Source of the DNA: CAVTQZ01 sp963737015
GTDB taxonomy: Bacteria; Actinomycetota; Acidimicrobiia; Acidimicrobiales; UBA8190
NCBI GenBank assembly: GCA_963737015.1
Contig: CAVTQZ010000001.1
Location: forward strand, 2,604,001 to 2,668,000
Reading direction: 5' to 3'
Length of the DNA stretch: 64,000 bases
Shown here: one piece after another, positions 7,623-17,114 of the stretch
Layout of the letters: every line of letters begins with the position of its first letter
Position numbering within the stretch: position 1 is the stretch's first letter
The notes under the pieces: generated by a model
What the model was told of the DNA's origin: nothing
Database searches by the model: none
What the model saw: the letters and a program-made list of their open reading frames with translations, nothing else
Made by a program: the position numbers and the translations under genes

Positions 7623-8483
7623 ATGGCTGAATCCCTCGACCTCTTGGTGAAGCTGTTGGACATCGAGCCGATCGAAGTGAACATCTTCCGGGGTGTCAGC
7701 CCCGACGAGCCTCGCCAACGCGTCTTCGGAGGACAGGTCGCAGCCCAGGCGTTGATGGCCGCGGGACGAACCGTCGAGCGTGGAAGGGTCCATTCGCTGC
7801 ACTCGTACTTTCTTCGTCCCGGTGATCCCGACGCGCCGATCCTGTACGAGGTCGACCGCATCCGCGACGGCCGTTCCTTTACGACGAGACGCGTCGTCGC
7901 GATCCAACATGGTGAAGCGATCTTCAACCTCGCTGCGTCGTTCCACGTCGAAGAAGAGGGTGCACTCGTCCATCAGGTCCCGATGCCGAAGGTGCCTGCG
8001 CCCGAGAAGCTCGAGTCGCTGGCGGACCGGCTGGAACCGCTACGGGAACAACTCGCCGACTGGTTCGCCCGTCCTCATCCGATCGATCAGCGCCATATAG
8101 GCGAACTTCCATGGATGGACCACGACAGCCGTGATCCCGTCCAGCGCCTCTGGATCCGTGCGGACGGGGCGCTCGGCGACGAACCACTTCTTCACGCGTG
8201 CGTCGCCGCGTATGCGTCGGACATGTCTCTTTTCGACACGATGCTCGCTCCTCACGACGTCCGTTGGGACGACGCCGACTTCATGGGAGCGAGCCTCGAC
8301 CATTGCATGTGGTTCCACCGGCCGTTTCGCGCCGACGAATGGCTCCTCTATGACATGGACAGCCCGGTCGCCCACGGGGCGAGAGGTCTCGCGCGGGGAT
8401 TTCTCTTCACACGCGACGGGACGCTCGTGGTCTCCATGGTGCAGGAAGGGCTGATGCGCCTGGTCCCCCGACCCCGGGAGTAA
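7623..8483 (+). CDS. tesB: Acyl-CoA thioesterase II (TesB-like)
   Basis: TesB hydrolyses acyl-CoA to free acid and CoA through a double hot-dog fold. The 286-aa product has RQRVFGGQVAAQALMAAGRTV near the N-terminus, the repeated hot-dog segments SLHSYFLRPGDP and DGRSFTTRRVVAIQ, and the C-terminal SLDHCMWFHRPFRADEWLLYDM with its catalytic-region residues. Two in-frame ATGs exist (7614, 7623). AAGG at 7610-7613 lies nine bases before the second, supporting 7623. Its 3' end overlaps the convergent beta-helix gene by 77 bases. Confidence 0.93.
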   Translation: MAESLDLLVKLLDIEPIEVNIFRGVSPDEPRQRVFGGQVAAQALMAAGRTVERGRVHSLHSYFLRPGDPDAPILYEVDRIRDGRSFTTRRVVAIQHGEAIFNLAASFHVEEEGALVHQVPMPKVPAPEKLESLADRLEPLREQLADWFARPHPIDQRHIGELPWMDHDSRDPVQRLWIRADGALGDEPLLHACVAAYASDMSLFDTMLAPHDVRWDDADFMGASLDHCMWFHRPFRADEWLLYDMDSPVAHGARGLARGFLFTRDGTLVVSMVQEGLMRLVPRPRE

Positions 8484-10182
8484 AGGGATGGGCCGAGTCG
8501 ACTCTCGCTGAACCGGCGGTCTGCTTCTTGCCCGAGCCTGGACACCATGGGTTCGCCGGCACACCGGAGCACGGGTTCTGCATCGTGGGCAGGCTGCTGG
8601 TCGACGGCTCCTCGAGGCCCTTTGCTCCCGGCAAGGGGTGCATGACGACCTTGGTCTGGCGGGGGTAATTGGCACCCGGTGGGCAAAGCGTCCCACCGGC
8701 AACCGGCCCGATAGAGATCGACTCGGCGTCGCAAGCGACCTCGTCCGCGAACAGGCCGTTGGCGTCCGGAGGAACCGTGTTCCCGGTGCACTTCGGATAG
8801 ATGCTCTGCGCGCCGGGGGGCGACGTCGTGAGGGCGCCGCCGAGATCGGTGTTGCCGCTGAAACAGTCGGTCGGGCCGGGCTCGGCGTTCACCGCGCCGA
8901 TGTCGCCGTTGGTGGGATTCCCGTATCCGCCGTTGTGGAGATACTTGTTGTTCACCACCGCGTCGCCGTACTCGTCGAACCAGCAGGCCGCCTGGAGCTG
9001 GGTGCCGCCGCTGCACGGGGGCCCGCTGTCGGGATACGGGACGAGGATGCTGCCCCACGCGTCGTTGTTCTCGAATGTGTTGTTCATGACCGTGTCGTTT
9101 CGCGCACCGGAGAGCGACATCCCGGTGCCGACCGGTCCCGCTCCGGCGGTGCCGGCGGTCGGCACGTTCGGGTCGTTGTTGTCGTGGACGTAGTTGTCCA
9201 TGAATATCCAGCACGAATGGGTGTGTGTGATGGGGCTCGTGCCACCACCGGGACACGCCCCGTTCTGAGGCGGAGGGTTGTCACCGTTCTGACTGTTCGT
9301 GTCGAACCCGTCCTGGTTATGGTCGAACTGCGAGTTCTCGATCAGCATGTTCCCGCCCGAATTCGACCCCGAATATCCGAGAGCGTTGTACTCGGTCCAG
9401 GCGTGGTCGACGGTCTGGTTGCACTCGTTCTGGCAGGCACCGATGTAGAAGCCGGAGTCGTTGAAGTTGCTCGCGTAGTCCTCGTCCCACGAGCCGCCGT
9501 TCCAGTTGCTCGAGAAGATGCCGTACGCCGCGGCGGTCGTCTCTCCGTCGAAGTAGGTGCTCGTCGCGGTCAGGTAATTGCCCCAGTACCCCGTCCCGCT
9601 GAAGACCTGTCCGCTGTTGGCCCCGCCGTTCCACCAGATCTCGTTGCCGGTCTGGCCGTCCCCGCCCGATCCGCCGAGGAAATTGCACGTGGTCAGGTTC
9701 TCGACCCACACGTCGGAGGCCTTCCAGACCATGATGCCGTTCAGGCCCGTATTGCCTCCTCGGGCAGAAGGTCCGAAGTTCTGGTCCTTCGTGGCGGTGC
9801 TGCACGGCGGTCCCGACTTCGTCCCGTCGACGACCACGGTGTTGCGGTCCATCCCCCGCACCCAGATGCCGGGCGTGGTGATGAGCACGCCGGACGGCAT
9901 GTCCGACTGCCCGAGCGGAGCGCGACTCGAAGTGGTCTTGTAATCGCCGGGCGCCACAAGGATCCAGTCACCGGGCTTGGCAGCGTCGACCGCCGCCTGA
10001 ATCGAGCGGTACTGGCCCGCTATCCCGTGGTACGTGCCGACCCGGAGGACGCTCGGGGCCGACGAACTGGCCAGGAGCGCGGACTGGCCCACGCCGGCGA
10101 GTCCGGAGAACCCGGCGAGGGCGACCGAAGCCACGAGCGCGGCGAACGGTGCCCAAAGGAGCTTCCTAGACCGGTAGCGCAC
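8407..10182 (-). CDS. Secreted right-handed parallel beta-helix repeat protein
   Basis: The 591-aa product has an N-terminal signal peptide (basic MRYRSRK, hydrophobic residues 8-35). The mature part opens with the pectin-lyase-type motif SIQAAVDAAKPGDWILVAPGDY and continues in Asn/Gly/Asp-rich coils (NNTFENNDAWG, SQFDHNQDGFDTN) with many Cys, characteristic of right-handed beta-helices. Such extracellular proteins bind or cleave polysaccharides, but no catalytic set is recognised here. GTG 10182 has AGGAGG seven bases upstream. The last 26 codons run antisense to tesB and are Pro/Arg/Ala-rich; the true C-terminus may therefore be shorter or altered by an undetected indel. Confidence 0.8.
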   Translation of the reverse strand: MRYRSRKLLWAPFAALVASVALAGFSGLAGVGQSALLASSSAPSVLRVGTYHGIAGQYRSIQAAVDAAKPGDWILVAPGDYKTTSSRAPLGQSDMPSGVLITTPGIWVRGMDRNTVVVDGTKSGPPCSTATKDQNFGPSARGGNTGLNGIMVWKASDVWVENLTTCNFLGGSGGDGQTGNEIWWNGGANSGQVFSGTGYWGNYLTATSTYFDGETTAAAYGIFSSNWNGGSWDEDYASNFNDSGFYIGACQNECNQTVDHAWTEYNALGYSGSNSGGNMLIENSQFDHNQDGFDTNSQNGDNPPPQNGACPGGGTSPITHTHSCWIFMDNYVHDNNDPNVPTAGTAGAGPVGTGMSLSGARNDTVMNNTFENNDAWGSILVPYPDSGPPCSGGTQLQAACWFDEYGDAVVNNKYLHNGGYGNPTNGDIGAVNAEPGPTDCFSGNTDLGGALTTSPPGAQSIYPKCTGNTVPPDANGLFADEVACDAESISIGPVAGGTLCPPGANYPRQTKVVMHPLPGAKGLEEPSTSSLPTMQNPCSGVPANPWCPGSGKKQTAGSARVDSAHPFTPGVGGPGASALPAPWRPRASRRV

Positions 10183-10258
10183 GTCTCCACCTCCTCATCC
10201 GCCACGGGTGGAAGTGGCGACTTAAGGAAGTAACGCAGAGTGCGGGGCGACCTGACGG

Positions 10259-11530
10259 TCAGCTTCGCTCGGCGATGGGTACGTAGGGCCGCGGCTCTGC
10301 GCCGGTGAAGAGCTGACGTGGTCGGACGATCTTCGTGTCCTGGTCGAGAAGCTCCTGCCAGTGCGCCAGCCACCCCGAGGTCCGAGGGATCGCGAAAAGC
10401 ACCGGGAACATCTCGAGAGGGAACCCCATCGCCTGGTAGATGAGACCCGAGTAGAAGTCGACATTCGGGTAGAGCCTGCGGCTCGTGAAGTACTCATCCG
10501 CGAGCGCTATCTCCTCGAGCTTCAATGCGATGTCCAACAAGGGGTTCTTCCCCGTGATTTCGAACACCTCGTCCGCTGTGCGCTTGATGATCTTCGCCCT
10601 CGGGTCGTAGCTCTTGTAGATGCGGTGCCCGAAGCCCTGGAGGCGTCCGTGGCCGTTCTTGACCGACTCGACGAACTCGGGCACGTTTTCGATGGACCCG
10701 ATCTCCATGAGCATCCGGATCACCGCCTCGTTCGCGCCACCGTGGCGCGGTCCGTAAAGAGCGGCGCACGCAGCAGCGCAACACGAATAGGGATCAGCGT
10801 GAGAGGACCCGACGACCCGCATCGCGGTGGTGGAACAATTCTGCTCGTGGTCCGCATGGAGGATGAACAGAGTGTCGAGCGCGCGCGCGAGCGTCGGGTT
10901 CGCATCGAATCGGGGCTCGGCGACCTTCCACATCATCGAAAGGAAGTTCGAGCAGAACTCGAGCGAATTGTCCGGGTAGACGAACGGCATGCCAACACTG
11001 AATCGGTGGGCGGCCGCCGCGAGTGTGGGCATCTTGGCGATGAGACGGATGATCTGGCGCCGCCGGGAATCGGGGTCGAAGATCTCCTTGGCGTCGAGAT
11101 AGAAGGTCGAGAGCGCTGCCACCGCGGAGACGAGCATCCCCATCGGGTGCGCGTCGTAGTGGAAGCCCTCGAGGAAACGCTTGCGTACGTTCTCGTGGAT
11201 GTAGGTGTGGTACGTGATCTCGTGGCGCCAATCGTCGAACTGCCCCACCGTCGGCAGCTCGCCGTGCAGCAGGAGGTAGGCGACCTCCAGGTAGGTCGAG
11301 TTTTCTGCGAGTTCCTCGATCGGATACCCGCGGTAGCGGAGCTCGCCCTTCTCTCCGTCCACGAAGGAGATGGCGCTCTCGCAGAAGGCCGTCACCGTGA
11401 GGCCCGGGTCGTAGAACCAGGTCCCCGGTAGGAGCTTCTGCCACTCGTTGGCCGCCACACCACCGTTGTGGATCGGGATCTCGAGCTGGTTGCCCGTACG
11501 GTTGTCGATGATGGTGATGCTCTCGGTCAC
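10259..11530 (-). CDS. gltA: Citrate synthase
   Basis: Condenses acetyl-CoA and oxaloacetate to citrate. The 423-aa type has the N-terminal ITIIDNRTGNQLEIPI, the substrate region LEFCSNFLSMMW, HADHEQNCSTTAMRVVGSS with the first active-site histidine, and LYGPRHGGANEAVIRML plus GFGHRIYKSYDPRA with the second histidine. The GTG at 11530 is chosen because AGGAGGG lies nine bases upstream; an in-frame GTG at 11560 would add ten residues. It is a single gene between two exported-protein genes. It feeds the TCA cycle and works beside the acetyl-CoA assimilation genes at 38-55 kb. Confidence 0.96.
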   Translation of the reverse strand: MTESITIIDNRTGNQLEIPIHNGGVAANEWQKLLPGTWFYDPGLTVTAFCESAISFVDGEKGELRYRGYPIEELAENSTYLEVAYLLLHGELPTVGQFDDWRHEITYHTYIHENVRKRFLEGFHYDAHPMGMLVSAVAALSTFYLDAKEIFDPDSRRRQIIRLIAKMPTLAAAAHRFSVGMPFVYPDNSLEFCSNFLSMMWKVAEPRFDANPTLARALDTLFILHADHEQNCSTTAMRVVGSSHADPYSCCAAACAALYGPRHGGANEAVIRMLMEIGSIENVPEFVESVKNGHGRLQGFGHRIYKSYDPRAKIIKRTADEVFEITGKNPLLDIALKLEEIALADEYFTSRRLYPNVDFYSGLIYQAMGFPLEMFPVLFAIPRTSGWLAHWQELLDQDTKIVRPRQLFTGAEPRPYVPIAERS

Positions 11531-11630
11531 GACGTCGGGCCCTCCTGTCGGTTTTTCCACGTTCGATCCTACGGCGCAGCGGGGACCCCGGGCGTCCGCC
11601 TGGCGGAATCGCCGACGCCGGACGTCGGGT

Positions 11631-13007
11631 TCAACCCCTTGCCGGCGCGGTCACCTTTTCTATTAAGGGCGCGGAGGTGGACGGCGACCGACTCGGATCC
11701 CCCGAGTAGACCGCCGTGATCACGTGGGTCCCGGTAGAGGAATAAGAGGTCGAACAGCTCGCCCGCGACCCGCTCAGCGGTTCCGAACCGCAGTTCGGGA
11801 TCGGGGTCCCGTCGTCTTCGAACCCGATCGTGCCCGCGATCTCGGGGAGACCGCCGAACGACGCCGAGACCGATGCGCTGTATGTCACGGGCTTTCCTGC
11901 TGTCACCTCTTCAGCCGAGGCCGTCACCACGGTCGAGGAGACGGCCTGTTCCACTTGGAGGCCGATCACCGCAGCGGGGCTCGCCGCGAAGGGGAAGTTC
12001 GACACGGCGTGGACGGAGAGGGAATAGGCGGAGCCCGGCGCGGCGCCCAGAGCGTCGATCTGGATCGTCACAGATGCGCCCGCGCCGAGCGAGGTGCGTG
12101 CCGAACGGGAGCTCGCCGTTGCGCTCGTCGACGTCGCTCCGGTCGGTGCCGCGGTAGGCGAAAGGGTCGCAGAGATCTGCACGGCCGGCTCGTCGACGTT
12201 TCCATCGTCCTGCACCACTACTTCGAGTCCGAGCGACTCCGTCGGGGGTACGAGCACGACCATCCCCGGCCCCGGTGAGGGAGCCGGACGCGGGACGACG
12301 TTCACGATCCGCAGGGCCGGCGCGGCCGCGAGCGAACGTGATGCGACGACGGCCGCGACGAAGCGGCCGATCGCAAGAGGACTCCACTGCGCGGGGCGAA
12401 CGAGCCACTTCGAGCCCACGAGAAGCGCGGCACCCGGTGAACGGCGCAAGGTCGTCCTGCAGTTGCTCCATTCCCTGTCCGAACCCTGAAGCTCTTGCGC
12501 GACCGATTGGAGCGCCGCGTCGGCGGTGGCGGTATCCCCGGCTCCCGATCCGGTTCCGGTTCTTCCGCCGAGCACCTGCTCGAGAGCGCCTTGAAAACCG
12601 GCGGCTGCACGCGCGCGCAGAGAGACCGAGCTCTCGCACGAACTGCCCGCTGTGCTCTCGGGTTCAGGAGGAGAGAGTCGGGCGAAGCGACGCTCGATAG
12701 ACGACGCATCGGAGGCCACGGAGTCGAGGGAAACGAAGAAACCAACCCGGTCGAGTTTCGGACCGCCGTTGAGCAGGTTCTCGAGGTCGCCGGCAACGGC
12801 GTTCGATTCCTGCGCGAGTGGATTCGCGAGCGCCACGTAACCGAGGTCCACCGTTCGCCTGTACGGGCCCGACGAGGGTGAGATCTGCGACACCGCTCCA
12901 ACGAGCAGCACCACGATCACGGCGATCGCTCCGGCCAATGCGAGCAACGGAGCGACTTTGCGCGTAACCGCGCGGCGTCTGCGCTGACGACGCCACTCCC
13001 GGACCAT
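11631..13007 (-). CDS. Membrane-anchored exported protein with Ig-like repeat, function unknown
   Basis: I do not recognise a specific family for the whole protein. ATG 13007 gives 458 residues: a strongly basic cytoplasmic start (REWRRQRRRRAVTRK), one transmembrane helix (about 17-40), then an exported helical region with three Cys (about 50-200). Next is a beta-rich domain (about 230-345) resembling conserved-repeat or CARDB-type domains, and a C-terminal Ig-like domain (about 365-450; KPVTYSASVSA, GTIGFEDDG, GTHVITAVYSGD). It is divergent from the LCP gene, with 77 bases between starts, suggesting a shared control region and a cell-wall role. Confidence 0.75.
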   Translation of the reverse strand: MVREWRRQRRRRAVTRKVAPLLALAGAIAVIVVLLVGAVSQISPSSGPYRRTVDLGYVALANPLAQESNAVAGDLENLLNGGPKLDRVGFFVSLDSVASDASSIERRFARLSPPEPESTAGSSCESSVSLRARAAAGFQGALEQVLGGRTGTGSGAGDTATADAALQSVAQELQGSDREWSNCRTTLRRSPGAALLVGSKWLVRPAQWSPLAIGRFVAAVVASRSLAAAPALRIVNVVPRPAPSPGPGMVVLVPPTESLGLEVVVQDDGNVDEPAVQISATLSPTAAPTGATSTSATASSRSARTSLGAGASVTIQIDALGAAPGSAYSLSVHAVSNFPFAASPAAVIGLQVEQAVSSTVVTASAEEVTAGKPVTYSASVSASFGGLPEIAGTIGFEDDGTPIPNCGSEPLSGSRASCSTSYSSTGTHVITAVYSGDPSRSPSTSAPLIEKVTAPARG

Positions 13008-13084
13008 CGGGGTGCACGATAGAGGGTCGCACTGGGCGATGATTGCCGCGGTCACGATGAGGTGGCTCTGTACACTCGTGCGTC

Positions 13085-14653
13085 GTGCCTGGAAGTGCTC
13101 CCATCGCACCTCCTCGTCCTCCGGTCCTCCTGGACCGTGCCACTATCACCCGCGAGCGACGACGGCGACGAACGCGGCGACGAACTCTGATCGCTTTGAC
13201 GGCGACCTTCCTTGCGATAGTGGTGATCGTGGCCAGCGGCGTTGTCTATGTCGCGTACCGCAACAGCCAGATTTCACGCGTCACCGTGAAGGGCATAACC
13301 GCCGTGCCGCCTTCTGGTGTGGAGAACATCCTCCTCGTCGGCAACAACTCGCGTTGTGCGCTCAACGGCAAGCAGTCGGATTCTTTCGGTACGTGCTCCG
13401 AGGTGGGCGGCGCCCGCAGCGATGTCACGATGCTCTTGCACCTCGATCCTTCTCGTAACAGCGCGACCATTCTCTCGATCCCCCGCGACCTCTTCGTCCC
13501 GGTACCGGGGTCGCCGGCCGCGAACCGGGTGGACGACGCGCTCAACGTCGGCCCTCAGCGCCTGGTCGAGACGGTCGAAGACGACCTCGGCATCCCGATC
13601 AACCATTTCGTCGAGCTCAACTTCGACAGCTTCCAGGGCGTGGTGGACGCACTCGGCGGCATCTCGATGTACTTTCCGGACCCCGTGAAGGACTCCTACT
13701 CGGGCCTCGACATCTCTGCGGCCGGGTGTCACTTCTTGAACGGCACGCAAGCTCTCGCCGTCGTGAGGGCACGCCATCTCTATTACGAGGACGGCGGACG
13801 TTGGGTCTACGACGGGCTCGGCGATCTGAGCAGGATCCAGCGCGACCACGAGTTCCTCCGTGTCCTCGCAACAGCGCTATCCCGGCGTGGGCTCGGGGAC
13901 CCCTTGAGCGACAACTCGATCCTCGGTTCGGTCGCTCCCGAGCTCCAGGTCGACTCGAGCTTCGGAATCGGCGAGATGCTCGGCCTTGTTCTCAAGTTCC
14001 ATTCGACGAGCCCACAGGCTGCGCCGCAGCTGACGATGCCGGTGATCGTCGACCCCGACAACTACAGCTACCACGGCGCCAACTACGGCTCCGTGGTCCT
14101 TCCCGCCGAGCCTCAGGACCAGCGGACGATCGACCGGTTCCTCGGCCTCAGCTCGCCGCCCGGATCGAACGTGGCGGCCGGGTCGGTGACCGTTTCGGTC
14201 ATGAACGGGACCGAAGTCACCGGACAGGCCGAGCAGACCGCCTCCGCTCTCGCTGCGGGGGGCTTCGACGTGGTCGGCGTCGGGAACGCCACCTCGGTGG
14301 GCCCGGTCTCGGAGACGACGGTGTACTACTCGGCGGGCCACCGGCCACAAGCCGAAAAGGTGGTCCAATCCCTTTCGGGCGCCGTGGTGATCGGCCAGGG
14401 ACCGACACAGGACGGCGCGCAGGTAACGATCGTCACGGGATCGGACTTCGCCGTTTCGCAGACACCCGCTTCTGCCTCACCCGTCGCGGGCGGCACGTCC
14501 GGCACAAGCGCGGCACAATCGGGCGCGCCACCGATCGCGTCAGCCTCGTCCGGATCTGCAACGGAGGGGTTGTGGGCGCCGACCTCGGCCTCGCAGGTGC
14601 TTCCTGGATATGACCCGCGCTCCTGCGGGGCTTCGGGGACCGCCGGCCCCTGA
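13085..14653 (+). CDS. LytR-CpsA-Psr (LCP) family glycopolymer ligase with LytR C-terminal domain
   Basis: LCP enzymes transfer lipid-linked glycopolymers to peptidoglycan outside the membrane. The 522-aa protein has a basic N-terminus, one transmembrane helix (about 38-58) and the LCP domain with the typical ILLVGNN start, GGARSDVTMLLHLDPSRN, SIPRDLFVP and NHFVELNFDSFQGVVDALGG segments. The conserved late arginine motif is ALAVVRARHLYYEDG. A LytR_C domain follows (VTVSVMNGTEVTGQAEQTAS), then a Ser/Ala-rich tail. The start is a GTG. It ends 5 bases from the convergent sqdB stop. Confidence 0.92.
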   Translation: MPGSAPIAPPRPPVLLDRATITRERRRRRTRRRTLIALTATFLAIVVIVASGVVYVAYRNSQISRVTVKGITAVPPSGVENILLVGNNSRCALNGKQSDSFGTCSEVGGARSDVTMLLHLDPSRNSATILSIPRDLFVPVPGSPAANRVDDALNVGPQRLVETVEDDLGIPINHFVELNFDSFQGVVDALGGISMYFPDPVKDSYSGLDISAAGCHFLNGTQALAVVRARHLYYEDGGRWVYDGLGDLSRIQRDHEFLRVLATALSRRGLGDPLSDNSILGSVAPELQVDSSFGIGEMLGLVLKFHSTSPQAAPQLTMPVIVDPDNYSYHGANYGSVVLPAEPQDQRTIDRFLGLSSPPGSNVAAGSVTVSVMNGTEVTGQAEQTASALAAGGFDVVGVGNATSVGPVSETTVYYSAGHRPQAEKVVQSLSGAVVIGQGPTQDGAQVTIVTGSDFAVSQTPASASPVAGGTSGTSAAQSGAPPIASASSGSATEGLWAPTSASQVLPGYDPRSCGASGTAGP

Positions 14654-14658
14654 GTAGC

Positions 14659-15843
14659 TCAGCGGGCGTTCAGTCCTGAGGTCGTCTTCAGGTGGCTCTC
14701 GGTCTGTCGCCACTCCACTGTCGGGCCGATCGCGTCGACGTTCACCCTGTCGCGGTGGCGATCGACGACGGCGAGGAGCGACCGCAGCGTCGAAGCCTCG
14801 AGGAGGTGTGGAACGAGACCCAGGTCGAGCAGCTTGGTGTGCGCGGCCCGGTAGTAGTGCTCCTGTTTCTCGACGCGGGGATCCTCGACCTCTTCGACGC
14901 GCACCGCACCGGGAAACGCCTCGACCACGAGGTCGGCCATCTGCCTCACGGAGAACATCTCCGTGAACTGGTTGAAAACGCGGAACTCGCCTTCGGCCGC
15001 GGGATTCATCAGGGCGAGCTCGATACACGCGAGCGTGTCACGTATGTCGAGCATCCCGCGGGTCTGGCCGCCGCGGCCGTAAACCGTCAGCGGATGGCCG
15101 ACGACGGCCTGCACGCAGAAGCGGTTGAGCACGGTCCCGAAAACGGCGTCATAGTCGAAGCGCGTCGCGAGGTCGGGATGCGCCGTCGTCTCGTCGGTCT
15201 CCTGGCCATAGACGATTCCCTGGTTCAGGTCGGTGGCCCGCAGACCCCAGATCCTGCATGCGAACTGGATGTTGTGGCTGTCGTGAACCTTCGACAGGTG
15301 GTAGAAGGAGCCGGGCTGCTTCGGGTAAGGCAGGACGTCTGTGCGACCCTTGTGCGTGATCTCGATGAAGCCTTCTTCGATGTCGATGTTCGGTGTCCCG
15401 TACTCGCCCATCGTTCCGAGCTTTACGAGGTGAATCGAACGGTCACGCTGCGCGATGGCGTAGAGGAGGTTCAACGTTCCGATCACGTTGTTCTGTTGCG
15501 TGTAGACAGCGTGCTGGCGGTCGATCATCGAGTACGGAGCGGAGCGCTGCTCCGCGAAGTGGACGACGGCCTCGGGCTCGAATCGATCGAGCGTACGCTC
15601 TACGAATTCGGGATCCGTGAGATCCCCGACGAAAGCCTCGATCGAGCGACCGGAGATCTGTTCCCAGGTGCGGATCCGCTGTTGAAGCGAAGTGATGGGC
15701 ACGAGGCTGTCAACGCCCATCTCGTGGTCGTAGAGACGCCTGGCGAAGTTGTCCACGACACCGACGTCGTGGCCACGCCGCGAAAGATGCAGTGCTGTCG
15801 GCCAACCGAGGTAGCCGTCACCGCCAAGTACGAGGACCCTCAC
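14659..15843 (-). CDS. sqdB: UDP-sulfoquinovose synthase (SQD1/SqdB family)
   Basis: This enzyme makes UDP-sulfoquinovose from UDP-glucose and sulfite, the head-group donor for sulfolipid or sulfoquinovose-containing glycans. The 394-aa SDR-type protein has the NAD loop VLGGDGYLGW at the N-terminus and a series of motifs specific to SQD1 rather than to general epimerases: VDNFARRLYDHEMGVDSL, HFAEQRSAPYSMIDR, TMGEYGTPNIDIEEGFI, RTDVLPYPKQPGSFYHLSK (catalytic Tyr/Lys) and LNQGIVYGQETDE. GTG 15843 has GGGAGG eight bases upstream; an in-frame GTG at 15876 is less likely. No SqdX-like glycosyltransferase is obvious in the window, so the final product is unknown. Confidence 0.92.
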   Translation of the reverse strand: MRVLVLGGDGYLGWPTALHLSRRGHDVGVVDNFARRLYDHEMGVDSLVPITSLQQRIRTWEQISGRSIEAFVGDLTDPEFVERTLDRFEPEAVVHFAEQRSAPYSMIDRQHAVYTQQNNVIGTLNLLYAIAQRDRSIHLVKLGTMGEYGTPNIDIEEGFIEITHKGRTDVLPYPKQPGSFYHLSKVHDSHNIQFACRIWGLRATDLNQGIVYGQETDETTAHPDLATRFDYDAVFGTVLNRFCVQAVVGHPLTVYGRGGQTRGMLDIRDTLACIELALMNPAAEGEFRVFNQFTEMFSVRQMADLVVEAFPGAVRVEEVEDPRVEKQEHYYRAAHTKLLDLGLVPHLLEASTLRSLLAVVDRHRDRVNVDAIGPTVEWRQTESHLKTTSGLNAR

Positions 15844-15973
15844 GTTTCGAACCTCCCGAAATGTCTGCGGACCCACGGGTTAACTCGCAATTCCATTTCC
15901 TACAGGATGGCGAAGGAATCTGGGAGGATCCTGGGAAAGCTCGGAAAACGCCCTGTGAGGATGTGAAGGCTCG

Positions 15974-17026
15974 ATGAACGGCACCGCACCTTTGGTTCTC
16001 GCCCAGCACGTAGTGGCTCAAAGCGCAGGCCACGGCGTGTACAAGATCAACTTCCTCCAGGCAATCGTCATCGGTCTCATCCAGGGCATAAGCGAACTTT
16101 TCCCGGTATCGAGCCTCGGGCACACGGTGCTCATCCCATCGTGGATCGGAGGGACGTGGGCGACACTGGTGCGCCAGGAGGCGACCGCGGAGAGCCCTTA
16201 TCTCGCGTTCGTCGTGGGGCTGCACCTGGCGACCGCTGTGGTACTGCTCGGCTTCTACTTGCGCGAATGGATCCGTCTGATAGCCGGATTCTTCGGGAGC
16301 ATCTTTCGCCGAAAAGTGGTGCGACCTGAAGAGAAACTCGCGTGGTTCATCGTGATAGCCACGGTGCCTGCCGGCGTCCTCGGCATCGAATTCGAACACC
16401 AATTTCGCGTCGTGTTCGCCAAGCCGCTCGCAGCCTCACTGTTCTTGATGACGAACGGGATCATCCTGGCGGCCGGCGAATGGTTCCACCGCCACCCGAT
16501 TGGAAGCCGGCTACCGGCCTCGGCGCCCGGCGATCGCGTATCAGTTTCTGGTGAGGCACCTCCTTCGTCGTTGCACTCTCATTCGTTGCGCGAGTTGCGT
16601 GACGACCGCATCGTGACGATCGACGAAGAAGCCGAGAGAGAGCTCTCGAAGATGGGGGCACCGACCTCGTTCGTTGTCGGCGCGCTCCAAGCCCTGGCGC
16701 TCTTCGCCGGCATCAGTCGCGAAGGCGTGACGATGGTCGGGGGGTTGTTTCGTGGTCTGAGTCGCGAGAACGCGCTGCGCTTCGCTTTCTTGTTGTCGAC
16801 TCCCGTCATTTTCGCAGCCGGTGCTCTCAAGGTGCCTGACCTCCTCGGACACCTCGGCAACGGGATCCGCGGTCAGGTGGTGGTCGGGAGCATCGCTGCC
16901 GTGGCGACATCTCTGTTCGCTGTCGTCTTCCTCACCCGTTGGTTCAAGACGAGAACCCTCTGGCCTTTCGCGATCTACTCGCTTCTGTTCGGCCTTGCCT
17001 CCGCGATCCGTTTCGGGGCTTTCTAG
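15974..17026 (+). CDS. uppP: Divergent undecaprenyl-diphosphatase (UppP/BacA-like)
   Basis: UppP removes a phosphate from undecaprenyl diphosphate to recycle the carrier for wall glycans. The 350-aa membrane protein has the first family motif as QGISELFPVSSLGH (canonical EGxTExxPVSSxGH) and the second as AGISREGVTMVGG (canonical PGxSRSGxT), so the key Glu, Ser, Arg and Thr are kept but the surroundings differ. It is about 80 residues longer than typical, owing to an N-terminal extension and a hydrophilic insert at about 165-220 (GSRLPASAPGDRVSVSG onward). Divergent from sqdB (about 130 bases). Family confident, enzymatic identity less so. Confidence 0.82.
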   Translation: MNGTAPLVLAQHVVAQSAGHGVYKINFLQAIVIGLIQGISELFPVSSLGHTVLIPSWIGGTWATLVRQEATAESPYLAFVVGLHLATAVVLLGFYLREWIRLIAGFFGSIFRRKVVRPEEKLAWFIVIATVPAGVLGIEFEHQFRVVFAKPLAASLFLMTNGIILAAGEWFHRHPIGSRLPASAPGDRVSVSGEAPPSSLHSHSLRELRDDRIVTIDEEAERELSKMGAPTSFVVGALQALALFAGISREGVTMVGGLFRGLSRENALRFAFLLSTPVIFAAGALKVPDLLGHLGNGIRGQVVVGSIAAVATSLFAVVFLTRWFKTRTLWPFAIYSLLFGLASAIRFGAF

Positions 17027-17114
17027 GCGCACTGAACCTGCAAAGGGCTCTCGATAGAGTGCCGGGCGGCAAGCCTGGCAGCGCCCCGTGTGCGCCGGAC
17101 GCCGGAGGCTCGAA

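Noticed and set aside
8407..8483. The tesB/beta-helix overlap as a definite frameshift
   Set aside because: The beta-helix frame simply lacks a stop until 8407. The tail looks non-conserved, but no alternative frame continues the protein, so an indel cannot be shown.
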